From assembly GCA_017408185.1 (NCBI GenBank), contig JAFQVE010000383.1, positions 1 through 16,711 on the forward strand: a DNA stretch of 16,711 bases. Direction: 5' to 3'. Both the position numbers and the translations under genes were made by a program. This document shows, piece after piece, positions 1 through 9,440 of this stretch. Within the stretch, counting starts at the first letter, position 1. The number at the start of each line of letters is the position of its first letter. This DNA comes from Oscillospiraceae bacterium. GTDB taxonomy: Bacteria > Bacillota_A > Clostridia > Oscillospirales > JAAYXM01. The notes under the pieces were generated by a model. That model was given only the letters and a program-made list of their open reading frames with translations. It ran no database searches and was not told the DNA's origin.

Positions 1-24
1 GAGCGTAGCGAGACTGAGGGAGCC
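1..24 (+). repeat. Right half of a palindromic short repeat, cut by the window edge
   Basis: The sequence GAGCGTAGCGAGACTGAGGG followed by AG has the same layout as the right half of the element at 512-554 (second hairpin arm, then TGAGGGAG). It lies in frame inside the SLH protein gene. The left half would lie outside the window. Confidence 0.5.
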
Positions 25-3000
25 CGACGCAACGTTGCTGCTTTCCGTTGTGTCCGTCATTCTCCTTCCGTCACGGACTTCGTCCGCGCCACCTTCCTCT
101 CGGAGGAAGGCTTGGAGCGCACGGTAGACTATCACCATCATATCCTGGCGGGTGATGGGGTTGCGAGGTGCGAATTTGTTATCCCCTATTCCACCGACAA
201 TGCCGTTATTCCGCGCAATTGCAAGCTCGGATGCATAATAATCATTCACCATAACATCCGCAAAGTTTTCCGTATTATCCGAGCTTAACTTAAATGCACG
301 CACCAGAAGCAGCGCGAAGTCTGCACGGGTGATGTTTGCCGCCGGAGAGAACGTACTTGCAGACGTGCCCTTAATTATTCCATCTGCTGCAAGTACATTT
401 ATCGCGTCCGCCGCCCATGCGTGGTTTGTGAGGTCTGTGAAACGGATGTTATCCGTTTCACCCGACGCGTCGGGTGCGGTGTTTTCACCGTCGGTTTTCT
501 CCTCATCCGAGGCTCCCTCCCCGAGGGAGCTGTCGGCATCGCCGACTGAGGGAGTATCGGTCGGTGCGGCACCGCCTCCGCCGCCACCACCGCCGGCAGC
601 TCCGGAGCTTTCTCCGCTTCCGGTTGACGGACTTTCGGGTGTTTCGTTTTTGCTTCCGGTAGTAGAACCGTATACCGTTACCTCGAATGTCACCGAGCTT
701 TCGCGGCCGGACTCATCACGCGCCGTTATCATAAATCCGGAGTCTCCGACCTGTGAAGCATCCGGCTTCCAGGTCACAACGCCCGTTTCCGAATTCAGGC
801 TTGCACCACGCGGAAGAACTGTTCCGATGTAGGTTACGCTCTCACCATTCAGGCTTTTTGCATTTACATCCACGCTTATAGAGCTTCCTGCACTCGTTGT
901 GAGGTTTTCATTTACAGCGTCAAACTCCGGTGCAAAATCCTCTACGGTCGAAAGCGGAATTGTGAAGCTCTGCTCTGCCGCTATGTTATATTCAAAGCCT
1001 GCGTCAAAATCAGCTTTGTCCTTGTATCCTCGGATCAAGCTTGTGTTGCCGAGATACAGGTCTGTGTGAAGTGAATTTTCGGCATTCACCGAGGCAGAAA
1101 GAATTCTGTAAGAACCATTTTGTACACCGTCATTTGCAACATAGATGTATCGGTTTTTTAGGTTTTCCAAATCAACATCGCCGTCAATTTGAACGGTTAT
1201 CGTATTTTTATCAGTAAGCTCTTCCGTAAAGCTTACAACCTTACCGACATACTCTGCTTTCCCTGTAATATTACCGATTATGTCGCCGTCATTTACATAG
1301 CTGTAAATATTTTCACCTTTCTCATTTACGCTGTAAACCCCGACAAAACCGCGGAAATTAAAGCTTACCGGAATATTTTCTCCTACAGTATCGGAAACTG
1401 AGTATGTAACATTATCTGCCGTCGAATAAATTATATAATCCGTTCTTCCGTTGCGAAGCGTTATCTTTACGCCCTTTGCGCTGTTATCCGTAACCAGTGA
1501 GCCGTCTGCAGTCAGCACAATGCTTTCCGCAGTCTCTATATATTCCTCTCCCTTATACGGCTGAAGCACAGAGGTATAAAGCGTATCAAGATTATTGCCT
1601 TCACGGTGGATGAACATATAGTCAAGCCCTGTAACATTCTTGTTTGCCGCTGTTCTCGGAGCATAACCGGTGGTTATTGCAACCTCGCTCGGCGTCCATT
1701 CATTAAGCGTGGTGATTTTAAGATTGAGTCCCTTGGAATCCGCCACCTGCTTGTTAAAGTCGGTCTGCTTAAAGTTTACGCTAAAGTTGCCGTCTGTAAC
1801 ATTATCTGCGAGGTTGACGTTTGTAAGCCATGTATATCCACGCGGATAACGGCATACATAGCTACTGTTTTTATTGTTACCGTTGGGATCCGGACCGTAA
1901 AGAACGGGTTGCGTAACTCCTTTTGCATCAACATAAGTCGCACCTACTCCCGCATAAGTGTACTTGCGATATATGCCATTACTGTCATACATTCCGTCCT
2001 TTCCATCTTCATCAAGCTGCGGTATGAAATTCAGGTCTTCTGAAGAAAATCCGTTATGAGACTGAGTATGGAAGCTGTAGGTGTGCTTATCTCCGCCCTT
2101 TATGCGAAAGAAGTCTATCGTGTAGCTGACCTCATCCGATGCTGCAACCGAGACCGCCGTTCTCCGGTAAATATCAGTTACATTATATACATTTGAAGCC
2201 TCGACATCAATTAAACCAACTTTTCCTGTGCTGTCATAGTGCAGAGGCGTTCCGTTATATGCACCATTCTGGTATTCGCTGTCAACGACAACTGCATTGT
2301 GAGCAAGTGTATTTTTTATCCATTGCCAGCGGTTTTCATCATAGTTGGTTGCTTCGGGATAACCAAGATCCGGCATAAAGTTAAAGCCGTAAGCATCAAT
2401 ACCGAGCGAGAGCATATCGCGGTGCGCGTGCGAGCTGTCTGTTCTTCCGTAATACATCCATGTATCGCCCCTGAAATCAGCTCCCGTTGCTGCTGTTGAC
2501 TTTATCTCCTCGCCGCGTCGAAGCACAGCAAGCCCAAAGCCCGTCATATTCTCGCTTTCAAATTCAAGCTCACCGTGTTCTTCGATAATCTCTTCTATTT
2601 CTTTTTCAAGTCCTGAATTATCAGAGAAAATATCAATATAAATATCATCAAGATTGCCTTTTTTAGTGTAATAGATATTTTTCGCAAGCTGAATTCTGTT
2701 TTCATCATTCTCATCAAGCAAATCAAACGCCTGAAGAGCTTCTGGTGAGGTGTCACTGAGGCTCTTACCGGCAGTCGAGCCGCCGTCGCCAAGCTGTAAC
2801 GTATAACCGTCTCCAACAGTCTCTCTTATGACGGAATTAAACATTTTTATGTATTTTGGATTTTCAATAAGATTGATATCCGAAGCCTTACCATAGCGGG
2901 CAAGCACCGCTGCTATCGCAATTGTCTCCGTACACCAGATGCTGTTATATCCGCTGGCAACCTCATTCCCAAAGCCATCACGGTCAACATCGCTCACATA

Positions 3001-6000
3001 CTTCGAAAGCAGTTCTCCACCGCTGCTTGAAATATATGTAGAATAACTGACTGCCGGATAAATCGGGTCGGTAACCTTCGCGGTTTCGGTTGCGTTCGAG
3101 CTACACAACCAGTCAAGCATTTCACCAGTTTCCGGATATGTATCAAGAGCAACCGAAGCAATGGTCGCTGTGTATTGATGCTTTCCGAAATTCCCGTTTA
3201 TCTTACGCGTATATATCGCATCAATTACCTCACGGATAAGTCCGTTTTCGATATTCTCGCGAATGAGCTCGCCGGAGGTTTTCGGATTTTTTATTCCATA
3301 TTTTTCGGCCTTTTCGGAAAGGTAGCTTATAACCTGTGGGTCGTCCATCATAGGATAAAATGCATCGTACGCTTTTATCATCTGATCCGCAATATCCCCT
3401 TCCCAAATACTTCCCAGAATTTTTCCGGCATTGCTTGATCCGTGGGAATTGTGATATGTAAGGCTCGTTTTTGTCAGATCATATTCGGGGTAAACGTCAG
3501 CAAAGCGATCGAGAATAATTATTCCCGCCCGTGCATATTTTACATCGCCTGTATAGAGATATGCATCACGCAAATTCGCAATTACCCTACGGTAGCTTTC
3601 TTCAATAGAAACACTATCTGTAAATCCCTGAACTGAGTGCATATAATATGCAATCGGTGCCCATTTCGGATTTGTTGCAGGATTTTCGCTCGATCCCGGA
3701 ACACCGTCACGCGGTGACCAGCCAAATCCATCATCAACCATCCATGTGCTGTCTTTATCATCATAAAGCTTATTGTAAAGATATCCCTTTTCGTTTCCTA
3801 CTCCGTAATATGCCTTCCACTGCTCGCTGCCATGCTCGCCCGGACTCTCCAGTGTAAGGTCTCCGAAAAGCTGGCGATGCTTTTCGTATGCCTGCTCGCG
3901 CGAGAAAACTCCGTTCGCCTTATTGACTCCGAGTTTATAAAAGCTTTCAAAATCGTTTGACGGGAAAAGACGCTTACAGTCCGGACATTGAATCTTCCAC
4001 GGGCGTGAAAGCGGACTTACTCCCCATGCATATGATCCATGGTCTCCACGGCTGTCCACGCCACAGTACGGACAGCTGTATCTCATTGCTACAGTCGTCG
4101 CCGTGTTTGCCGTCGGCGCGTTTCTCGTCGTCAAAGCGAATGTGCGTGGCAAACCTTCTCCCGGCATAAGCTCATAAAATGCATCATACTTGTCTACCCA
4201 CTTATCGGCTTTTGCCACCGCTTCCCTTTGAATGCTCTTTGCCCAATCATACTTTTGAATATTCTCCAGTGCGCTCTCGCGCATCTCATAAGTGTATATC
4301 GTCGGTTCTGTTTTTCCGGAACCCGAAACAACTTCTGCCATACATTCAAATGTCTTTCCTTCAATGTCTGCAGATACCTTAACCTCTACCTTACCACGGG
4401 AAATAAACCGCACATAACCATCGGCATCTACGGAAACGATTCCGTCACTCAATGGTTCATAACGCAAAAGGCTTCCGGTGAGATCAACAGTATTTCCGTC
4501 GTTCTTTATTCCTGTGACAAGAATACGAGAACCTCCATCAACAGCCTGAACAACATTGTCTTCTGTTTTCGCAGTAATGGAATCAATTTTTACATTTTCA
4601 ACGCTGACGTTTTTCGATACAGATACCGTCTTGTTACAAAATGTAATATATGCAGTTATCGTTACCGTACCCTCACTTACTGCCTTGAAAACGCCATTCT
4701 CAACCGTGGCTACGCTTTCATTTGAGGTTTCAAAGCTCACTTCCGTAATATCACGCTCTGCAACCGAGCTTCCATCGGAAAGGATTGCGTTGGCAACAAG
4801 ATTTTTTTCCCCGCCCGTAAAATAGATAACATCTTCATCAAGATTTAAATCAGCTCTATCAAAGGTATTCTCGTTGACCGTTATAAGCGTTTCTCCGGAT
4901 ACATTTTTTCCATCAACCGTTCCCGAAGTGATAAGCTTTGCCGTTCCCGTTTTTAACGCCTTAAAGCTTCCGCTGGAAACTGTGATTACACTCTCATCAG
5001 AACTTGTTACCGCAAAATCCGCCTCAATCGTTCCGTCACTTGAGACAAGCGGAGTATAAAATTCTGCACCGTTTTCCCAGACAAGCTTTACTTTATAATT
5101 CGAGCTCTCGCCTGCTGCAAGATTTGTTCGAGACGCCTCTATTTCGGCTCTATCCACGCCACCAAGTTCTCTCTTCCCAATAAAGCTTACGCTTCTTATG
5201 TAGCGCCTTGAGTTGCTTCCACCCGTCTTTCCACCGTTCTTTATAAGCAGCGTGTGCGTTCCTTTTTTCAGCTCAACAGAACGCGCAAGCGTCTCAACCG
5301 CGGTATAAAGGTCGCCCGGATCAGCATATCCGTCAAACTCGCCGACGTACTTTCCGTCTACATAGAATTTAGCAAGGCCTACGGTGTTTCTCATCATTGC
5401 GCTCAGCTTTAAATCGTAAAATCCGTCTGCAGTAGTTGTAAAATCAACTGCGAAATCCCCGGAACCGTTGACAAGATACATATAATCCACAGTCTCTTGA
5501 ATTCTGGCAGATGAAGTGTCTCCCGCAATAAGCGTCGGGTCGCTAAGCGTTGTATTTACCGTCCAGTTTTCACCGTGAGTATCCTTTGAAAAATATCCGT
5601 TGCTGACTTTTCCTGCAGCTGTCGTTACAGAAACGGTTTTCGTGCGCGCGACCGGGTCGTTGAAATATATCTCAAAGCTTGGAACTATCGGAACCTCCGA
5701 AACCGCAAAATTAAGTGCTTTTGATAGAGTTACATCACCGAGAGTTACCGTTGCGGTTACCGAGAAATCACCGCAGCTTACTGGCATTATAACTCCTGTA
5801 TTCGAAACCGTGGCTATCTCTTCATTTGAACTTTTGTATGTAATCTCAGCCTTGCTGAGATCTGCCGGGAGTCCTCCGGACATTTTTCCCGAAACCTCAA
5901 CCTTCATTCCGTCAGCATCATCAAGCAAAACATATGCCTTTTCCGCGCTTACATCAATCGACTCAAGCCTAAGCTCATCGACAGAAACAGGAGTGATCGT

Positions 6001-6735
6001 AACAGAAGTAGGCGTCATACCGGCTGCTTTGGTAGCTGTAGCCTTAAACAACACCACATTGTCCCCCGCAGTAAGCGTCATTTTCACATCGGTAATGATG
6101 TCCGCCACCGCACCGAGATTTTTATTAAAGGCTACATTTCCCACCTCGGCAGATTCGGGAATCCCTAAGCTTTCAAAGCTTGCCTGCTCTGTTCGGGCTC
6201 CATCAGCTACAGTTCCGTAAATTTCCGTATTGCCTTCGGTCAGCCTTGCCTTAAGGCTGCCTGTCAGAGGCGCAATGTATAAATCCGCTCCGGCTGAAAA
6301 GGTCTTCTTCTGAAAACCGGTGGCAGAAACAGTATACACACCACCCAACGGTACATATATCCGAAGCGCAAGCCACTCACCCATCTTTGCATTACCCGAT
6401 CTGGTGAATCTCGACTCGGTATAAGCAAAACCTAACCCTTCGGAGACTGCACTGCTGACAGTCGTACCGAGATATGCCCAGTTTGCTCCCTCATCTACGG
6501 GGTTTGATGGGTACTCTTTATACACTGCATCCCATAAACCTTTATAATCCTCAACAACTTTCTGCTCTGTTGAACGTACACCATCAACAACGAAGCTATA
6601 CGTAATTTCTTTTGCTGCAACAGAATTTTCTGTATCATCCGGTGCTTCCGCTCCTGCAAACAGAACAGTAGCCGGAAGAAGGGATATCAGCATACATATA
6701 CTTAGTATAAACGATAATGTTCTTTTTAGTTTCAC
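1..6735 (-). CDS. Giant secreted heparinase II/III-like polysaccharide lyase with SLH domains (3' end outside window)
   Basis: The frame is open from a GTG at 6735 (RBS AAAGGAG, 7 bp upstream) to the window edge, 2245 codons without a stop. Layout seen: signal peptide (1-29); a module shared with the neighbouring gene (44-250); an Ig-like stretch (250-345); a galactose-binding-like beta-sandwich (about 349-524, with KFYVDGKYVGEF); three Ig-like/BIG2-like stretches (525-810); a lyase region from about 811. The lyase region has a zinc-ribbon-like cysteine set (C888, C891, C917, C920), a toroid motif NGNFGKHQ (1180-1187, H1186 a candidate catalytic base), SSHAHRD (1434-1440) and HNAVVVD (1479-1485), as in the heparinase II/III-like beta-sandwich (PF07940 type). 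Then come a putative Ig domain (about 1932-2022), a Gly-rich linker, and SLH domains at 2097-2150 and 2157-2207. A third SLH would lie beyond the edge. Inferred role: wall-anchored lyase cleaving a uronic-acid polysaccharide; the substrate cannot be read. Likely cotranscribed with the upstream gene (73-bp gap, no terminator seen). Confidence 0.88.
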   Translation of the reverse strand, partial: MKLKRTLSFILSICMLISLLPATVLFAGAEAPDDTENSVAAKEITYSFVVDGVRSTEQKVVEDYKGLWDAVYKEYPSNPVDEGANWAYLGTTVSSAVSEGLGFAYTESRFTRSGNAKMGEWLALRIYVPLGGVYTVSATGFQKKTFSAGADLYIAPLTGSLKARLTEGNTEIYGTVADGARTEQASFESLGIPESAEVGNVAFNKNLGAVADIITDVKMTLTAGDNVVLFKATATKAAGMTPTSVTITPVSVDELRLESIDVSAEKAYVLLDDADGMKVEVSGKMSGGLPADLSKAEITYKSSNEEIATVSNTGVIMPVSCGDFSVTATVTLGDVTLSKALNFAVSEVPIVPSFEIYFNDPVARTKTVSVTTAAGKVSNGYFSKDTHGENWTVNTTLSDPTLIAGDTSSARIQETVDYMYLVNGSGDFAVDFTTTADGFYDLKLSAMMRNTVGLAKFYVDGKYVGEFDGYADPGDLYTAVETLARSVELKKGTHTLLIKNGGKTGGSNSRRYIRSVSFIGKRELGGVDRAEIEASRTNLAAGESSNYKVKLVWENGAEFYTPLVSSDGTIEADFAVTSSDESVITVSSGSFKALKTGTAKLITSGTVDGKNVSGETLITVNENTFDRADLNLDEDVIYFTGGEKNLVANAILSDGSSVAERDITEVSFETSNESVATVENGVFKAVSEGTVTITAYITFCNKTVSVSKNVSVENVKIDSITAKTEDNVVQAVDGGSRILVTGIKNDGNTVDLTGSLLRYEPLSDGIVSVDADGYVRFISRGKVEVKVSADIEGKTFECMAEVVSGSGKTEPTIYTYEMRESALENIQKYDWAKSIQREAVAKADKWVDKYDAFYELMPGEGLPRTFALTTRNAPTANTATTVAMRYSCPYCGVDSRGDHGSYAWGVSPLSRPWKIQCPDCKRLFPSNDFESFYKLGVNKANGVFSREQAYEKHRQLFGDLTLESPGEHGSEQWKAYYGVGNEKGYLYNKLYDDKDSTWMVDDGFGWSPRDGVPGSSENPATNPKWAPIAYYMHSVQGFTDSVSIEESYRRVIANLRDAYLYTGDVKYARAGIIILDRFADVYPEYDLTKTSLTYHNSHGSSNAGKILGSIWEGDIADQMIKAYDAFYPMMDDPQVISYLSEKAEKYGIKNPKTSGELIRENIENGLIREVIDAIYTRKINGNFGKHQYTATIASVALDTYPETGEMLDWLCSSNATETAKVTDPIYPAVSYSTYISSSGGELLSKYVSDVDRDGFGNEVASGYNSIWCTETIAIAAVLARYGKASDINLIENPKYIKMFNSVIRETVGDGYTLQLGDGGSTAGKSLSDTSPEALQAFDLLDENDENRIQLAKNIYYTKKGNLDDIYIDIFSDNSGLEKEIEEIIEEHGELEFESENMTGFGLAVLRRGEEIKSTAATGADFRGDTWMYYGRTDSSHAHRDMLSLGIDAYGFNFMPDLGYPEATNYDENRWQWIKNTLAHNAVVVDSEYQNGAYNGTPLHYDSTGKVGLIDVEASNVYNVTDIYRRTAVSVAASDEVSYTIDFFRIKGGDKHTYSFHTQSHNGFSSEDLNFIPQLDEDGKDGMYDSNGIYRKYTYAGVGATYVDAKGVTQPVLYGPDPNGNNKNSSYVCRYPRGYTWLTNVNLADNVTDGNFSVNFKQTDFNKQVADSKGLNLKITTLNEWTPSEVAITTGYAPRTAANKNVTGLDYMFIHREGNNLDTLYTSVLQPYKGEEYIETAESIVLTADGSLVTDNSAKGVKITLRNGRTDYIIYSTADNVTYSVSDTVGENIPVSFNFRGFVGVYSVNEKGENIYSYVNDGDIIGNITGKAEYVGKVVSFTEELTDKNTITVQIDGDVDLENLKNRYIYVANDGVQNGSYRILSASVNAENSLHTDLYLGNTSLIRGYKDKADFDAGFEYNIAAEQSFTIPLSTVEDFAPEFDAVNENLTTSAGSSISVDVNAKSLNGESVTYIGTVLPRGASLNSETGVVTWKPDASQVGDSGFMITARDESGRESSVTFEVTVYGSTTGSKNETPESPSTGSGESSGAAGGGGGGGGAAPTDTPSVGDADSSLGEGASDEEKTDGENTAPDASGETDNIRFTDLTNHAWAADAINVLAADGIIKGTSASTFSPAANITRADFALLLVRAFKLSSDNTENFADVMVNDYYASELAIARNNGIVGGIGDNKFAPRNPITRQDMMVIVYRALQAFLREEGGADEVRDGRRMTDTTESSNVASGSLSLATL
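61..111. repeat. Short palindromic repeat element inside the SLH coding region
   Basis: Two adjacent perfect hairpins: CGGAC-TTC-GTCCG (74-86) and CCTTCCTC-TCG-GAGGAAGG (92-110), preceded by CTCCTTCCGTCA. This resembles the short dispersed palindromic repeats common in gut Clostridia genomes. It begins right after the conserved end of the second SLH domain (residue 2207) and stays in frame, so residues 2208-2245 are encoded by repeat DNA and read as an unusual charged then Ser/Thr-rich tail. Confidence 0.6.
438..476. repeat. Tandem pair of perfect palindromes in the SLH linker
   Basis: TGAAACGGAT-GTT-ATCCGTTTCA (438-460) is a perfect 10-bp stem with a 3-nt loop. It runs straight into CACCCGACGCGTCGGGTG (459-476), an 18-bp perfect palindrome. 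Both are read in frame, at the junction of the low-complexity linker and the first SLH domain. They may be another inserted repeat type. Confidence 0.5.
512..554. repeat. Palindromic short repeat element translated as part of the linker
   Basis: Structure: GCTCCCTC-CCC-GAGGGAGC (512-530), then GTCGGC-ATC-GCCGAC (532-546), then TGAGGGAG (547-554), which repeats the right arm of the first hairpin. It encodes about residues 2061-2075 (TPSVGDADSSLGEG) of the lyase linker without breaking the frame. The layout matches a dispersed repeat family I recognise from gut Firmicutes genomes; that identification is from memory. Confidence 0.65.
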
Positions 6736-6808
6736 AGCTTTTCTCCTTTCCTTTTCTTCGCTGTTTATCGTATCAGAGGCATATTTCCCCGCCACGATCA
6801 TATTCTTC

Positions 6809-9376
6809 CTATTTCTTTTCGTATTCACCGTCAGTGATTAGTGTGTAATCGCCGATTGCATTACCTACTATTGCATAACCCGTGTATTTTCCCGATTTAT
6901 CCGCAATAACGGTAAATTGGTTACCATTTGTTGTCATTGGGATTTTGGTTGCTTCTGTTGCATCGGTTGCAGTGAACATAATTCCCTTTTCAACTGCGTT
7001 CTCAAAACCGATAAACTCTGCCATAATGCCGGTTTCTGTGCCGACTGCAAAACTGTCGGTGATTATCTTTATCTTATTTCCCGTCTTGGTATTCTTTTCA
7101 TATACTGCCGTTACCGTGCAGTTTTCCCATGCCCGGAAGCTGTATTCAGTATCATCACTTACAATTTCCGGCTCTGCAGCATTGCCGATACCGGACTTTG
7201 TCCAACACAAAAAGTTTGCCTTTGTCTCATCAGCCTTGCAGACGATTTTCGTTCCGAAAGGTACCGTCTGCTCGTTTCCGTTAACCGTTACAGTCACATT
7301 GCCAAGCTGGGGCTCTTCGCCGTAATTCGCAATATATATATTTGTATCTTTATACTTCACCCAACTGCTTGTGCTGCCATATCCCGGCATTGAAACCGTT
7401 TTGCTGCCGTCTGTGATAAGCTGACCGTCCTGGTTGTAGTATTCTTCCTTATCTTTATCAATATCACCTTCATATACAGCGATGAGGTAGTTTTTGCCAT
7501 TTTCGGTCGGAACGTAATCAGAAATGACGTTATTAAAGGAGATAATTCTCTTATTGAGTTTCAACCCCTTTGCCCAGTAAAGAAAAGCGCCTTTTTCTGT
7601 ATCTGTTTCAGGTGCGGTGATGGTGTATGTTCCGTCGTTGTTAGGAACAGGATTGATTGCTCCGTCTGTCGTCAATCCCTGTACTGTTGCCGGAACATAA
7701 TCGGTTGCAGGCGTTTCTGTTACCTCGAATGCTTCCGTAAGCTTTTCATCCTCCTCAGACTCCGTCAATTCAGAGAGGGGAGTGAGAGTGATAGACCGTG
7801 CGGTAATGTTTCTTTTAAGTTCATTTCCCTGATTGAAAACAAAAACATACTCTGCATCCGCACTGAGCTCGATTTTCTTTGCATTATTTATGTTCATAGC
7901 ATAAGAGCCTTTATCCTCTGATGCTACATTTATGCTTGCTGTGCCTACATGGTACCCGGAGATACCAAGATCCGTAAATACCTTTCCCTCTTTTCTCGCT
8001 CCTTCGGTTACCGAGCTGTATGTTGAAGCCGTTTCGAATGTAGCCTTTATATTTCCCGTAAGCGGAGCGATGTACATTTCCAGTTCACTCGTTCCTACCC
8101 CGCTTTTATAGGCAAATCCCGACAGGCTATAGGTTGCCGTTTTAGGAACCTTTATTTTGAAAGCAACCCAGTTGTTTTTATCAACTTGATCCGTTCCGAG
8201 ATAACCGTTGAAAATTCGAATATAGTCACTGTCGCTGACGGAATTCCCGGAGCTTGCCCCAAGATACGCCCATGGGCGGTCTGTTCCGTATTCTGTGAAA
8301 CGCTTGATGCCGGCGGTGCTCTCAACCGATTCTACTCTTTCGATGATATCAGACGGAGCATCTGCATCGGTACAAGCACTGTAGAATTTATAGGTTACCG
8401 TTGCGGATTTTACCGTAATTTCCACTGTATCGGTATAATTTGCGCCATTTTCTGTATAAGTAGCAGTAATCGTTGCCGTACCCTCGGCAACACCTGTTAC
8501 GACATTTTCTCTGATTGAAACGCATTCAGAATCACTTCCGTATATGACAGCCGGATTCTCCGCAGAATCTGCAACCTCAACACTAAGAGTCGCACGCTCA
8601 CCTATAAATATTTCTGTCTTATCGGCAGTAACTGAAAATTTTGAATCGTCAGCTTGTTGAACCGGAGTGAGGGTGATTGATGACGGGTAGATAGGGGCTG
8701 CTACTTCAGCTGTGACATGATACAGCACAACGTTATCGCCCGCGATAAGCTCTTTTTCCACTCCGCTAATAAGTTCCGCCTCGGCAACACTGCTACTACC
8801 ATTGTTGAAAGACACGCTTCCCAGCTTAGCGGTTTCAGGGATAGCTAAATATTCAAAGCCCGATGCTCCTGTCCGGGCTCCGTTGGCTACAGTTCCGTAG
8901 GTTGTTGTATTGTCTTCGGCTAACTTTGTTGCAAGCTCTCCTGCCAAGGGAGTAATATACAGGTCTGCACCCGTTGAAAATGTCTTTTTTTGATAACCTT
9001 TAGCAGTTACAATATATGTACCGTTCTCCGGAACTTTTATCCGAAACGCAAGCCACTCATCTTTTGCAGCATTTCCTGTCGCGGTATAGTCGGTCATAGC
9101 AACAAGAACACCCCTCGATTCGCTATACGGTGTGCTGATTGTTGTACCATGGTATGCCCAGTTTGCGCCCGCATCGGCAGGACTTGCAGGGTATTCTTTG
9201 TAATAACTACTCCATACACCAGCTATAGTTTCAAGGTAAGTGTCTTTTTCTCTACGTGTGTCAAAAGCGAACTTATACGTTATTGCTCCCGTGGTTGTGT
9301 CTACTGCTGCAAATGCTGTCGGGAGCATACCGATTACCAGCATTGCCGCGAGAATAATGGATAAAAATTTTTTCAC
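6809..9376 (-). CDS. Secreted multidomain protein: two paralogous modules, BIG2 Ig-like domain, Cys-containing C-terminus
   Basis: 855 residues; GTG start at 9376 chosen because AGGAGG lies 8 bp upstream and a clean signal peptide follows (MKKFLSIILA..., cleavage near AFAA, residue 24). Visible layout: module 1 (about 32-233, with ANWAYHGTT, EWLAFRIKVP, GADLYITPL, GTVANGAR); a BIG2-type Ig domain (about 246-324, ending GVAEGTATITATY); module 2 (about 326-533), a diverged copy of module 1; then about 320 residues including two stretches of an FLYW/FLCW...AVYE pattern, suggesting a beta-repeat pair. Each module ends in a S(I/V)T(L/I)TP motif. The first module is also found at the N-terminus of the downstream lyase. 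No SLH, LPXTG or catalytic motif was seen, so it is probably released or held by protein contacts. First gene of a probable two-gene operon. A polysaccharide-binding or scaffold role is inference. Confidence 0.85.
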   Translation of the reverse strand: MKKFLSIILAAMLVIGMLPTAFAAVDTTTGAITYKFAFDTRREKDTYLETIAGVWSSYYKEYPASPADAGANWAYHGTTISTPYSESRGVLVAMTDYTATGNAAKDEWLAFRIKVPENGTYIVTAKGYQKKTFSTGADLYITPLAGELATKLAEDNTTTYGTVANGARTGASGFEYLAIPETAKLGSVSFNNGSSSVAEAELISGVEKELIAGDNVVLYHVTAEVAAPIYPSSITLTPVQQADDSKFSVTADKTEIFIGERATLSVEVADSAENPAVIYGSDSECVSIRENVVTGVAEGTATITATYTENGANYTDTVEITVKSATVTYKFYSACTDADAPSDIIERVESVESTAGIKRFTEYGTDRPWAYLGASSGNSVSDSDYIRIFNGYLGTDQVDKNNWVAFKIKVPKTATYSLSGFAYKSGVGTSELEMYIAPLTGNIKATFETASTYSSVTEGARKEGKVFTDLGISGYHVGTASINVASEDKGSYAMNINNAKKIELSADAEYVFVFNQGNELKRNITARSITLTPLSELTESEEDEKLTEAFEVTETPATDYVPATVQGLTTDGAINPVPNNDGTYTITAPETDTEKGAFLYWAKGLKLNKRIISFNNVISDYVPTENGKNYLIAVYEGDIDKDKEEYYNQDGQLITDGSKTVSMPGYGSTSSWVKYKDTNIYIANYGEEPQLGNVTVTVNGNEQTVPFGTKIVCKADETKANFLCWTKSGIGNAAEPEIVSDDTEYSFRAWENCTVTAVYEKNTKTGNKIKIITDSFAVGTETGIMAEFIGFENAVEKGIMFTATDATEATKIPMTTNGNQFTVIADKSGKYTGYAIVGNAIGDYTLITDGEYEKK

Positions 9377-9440
9377 TTGTGTCTCCTCCTTAAATTTGTA
9401 TATTTAAAAGCCTCTCGGCATTTTTACTCATTTAAGTTCC

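Noticed and set aside
329..6220. Many plus-strand open frames over the lyase gene (for example 329-832, 4039-4725, 5600-6220)
   Set aside because: They are antisense shadows of one uninterrupted minus-strand frame with clear domain content; they show no ribosome sites or recognisable families.
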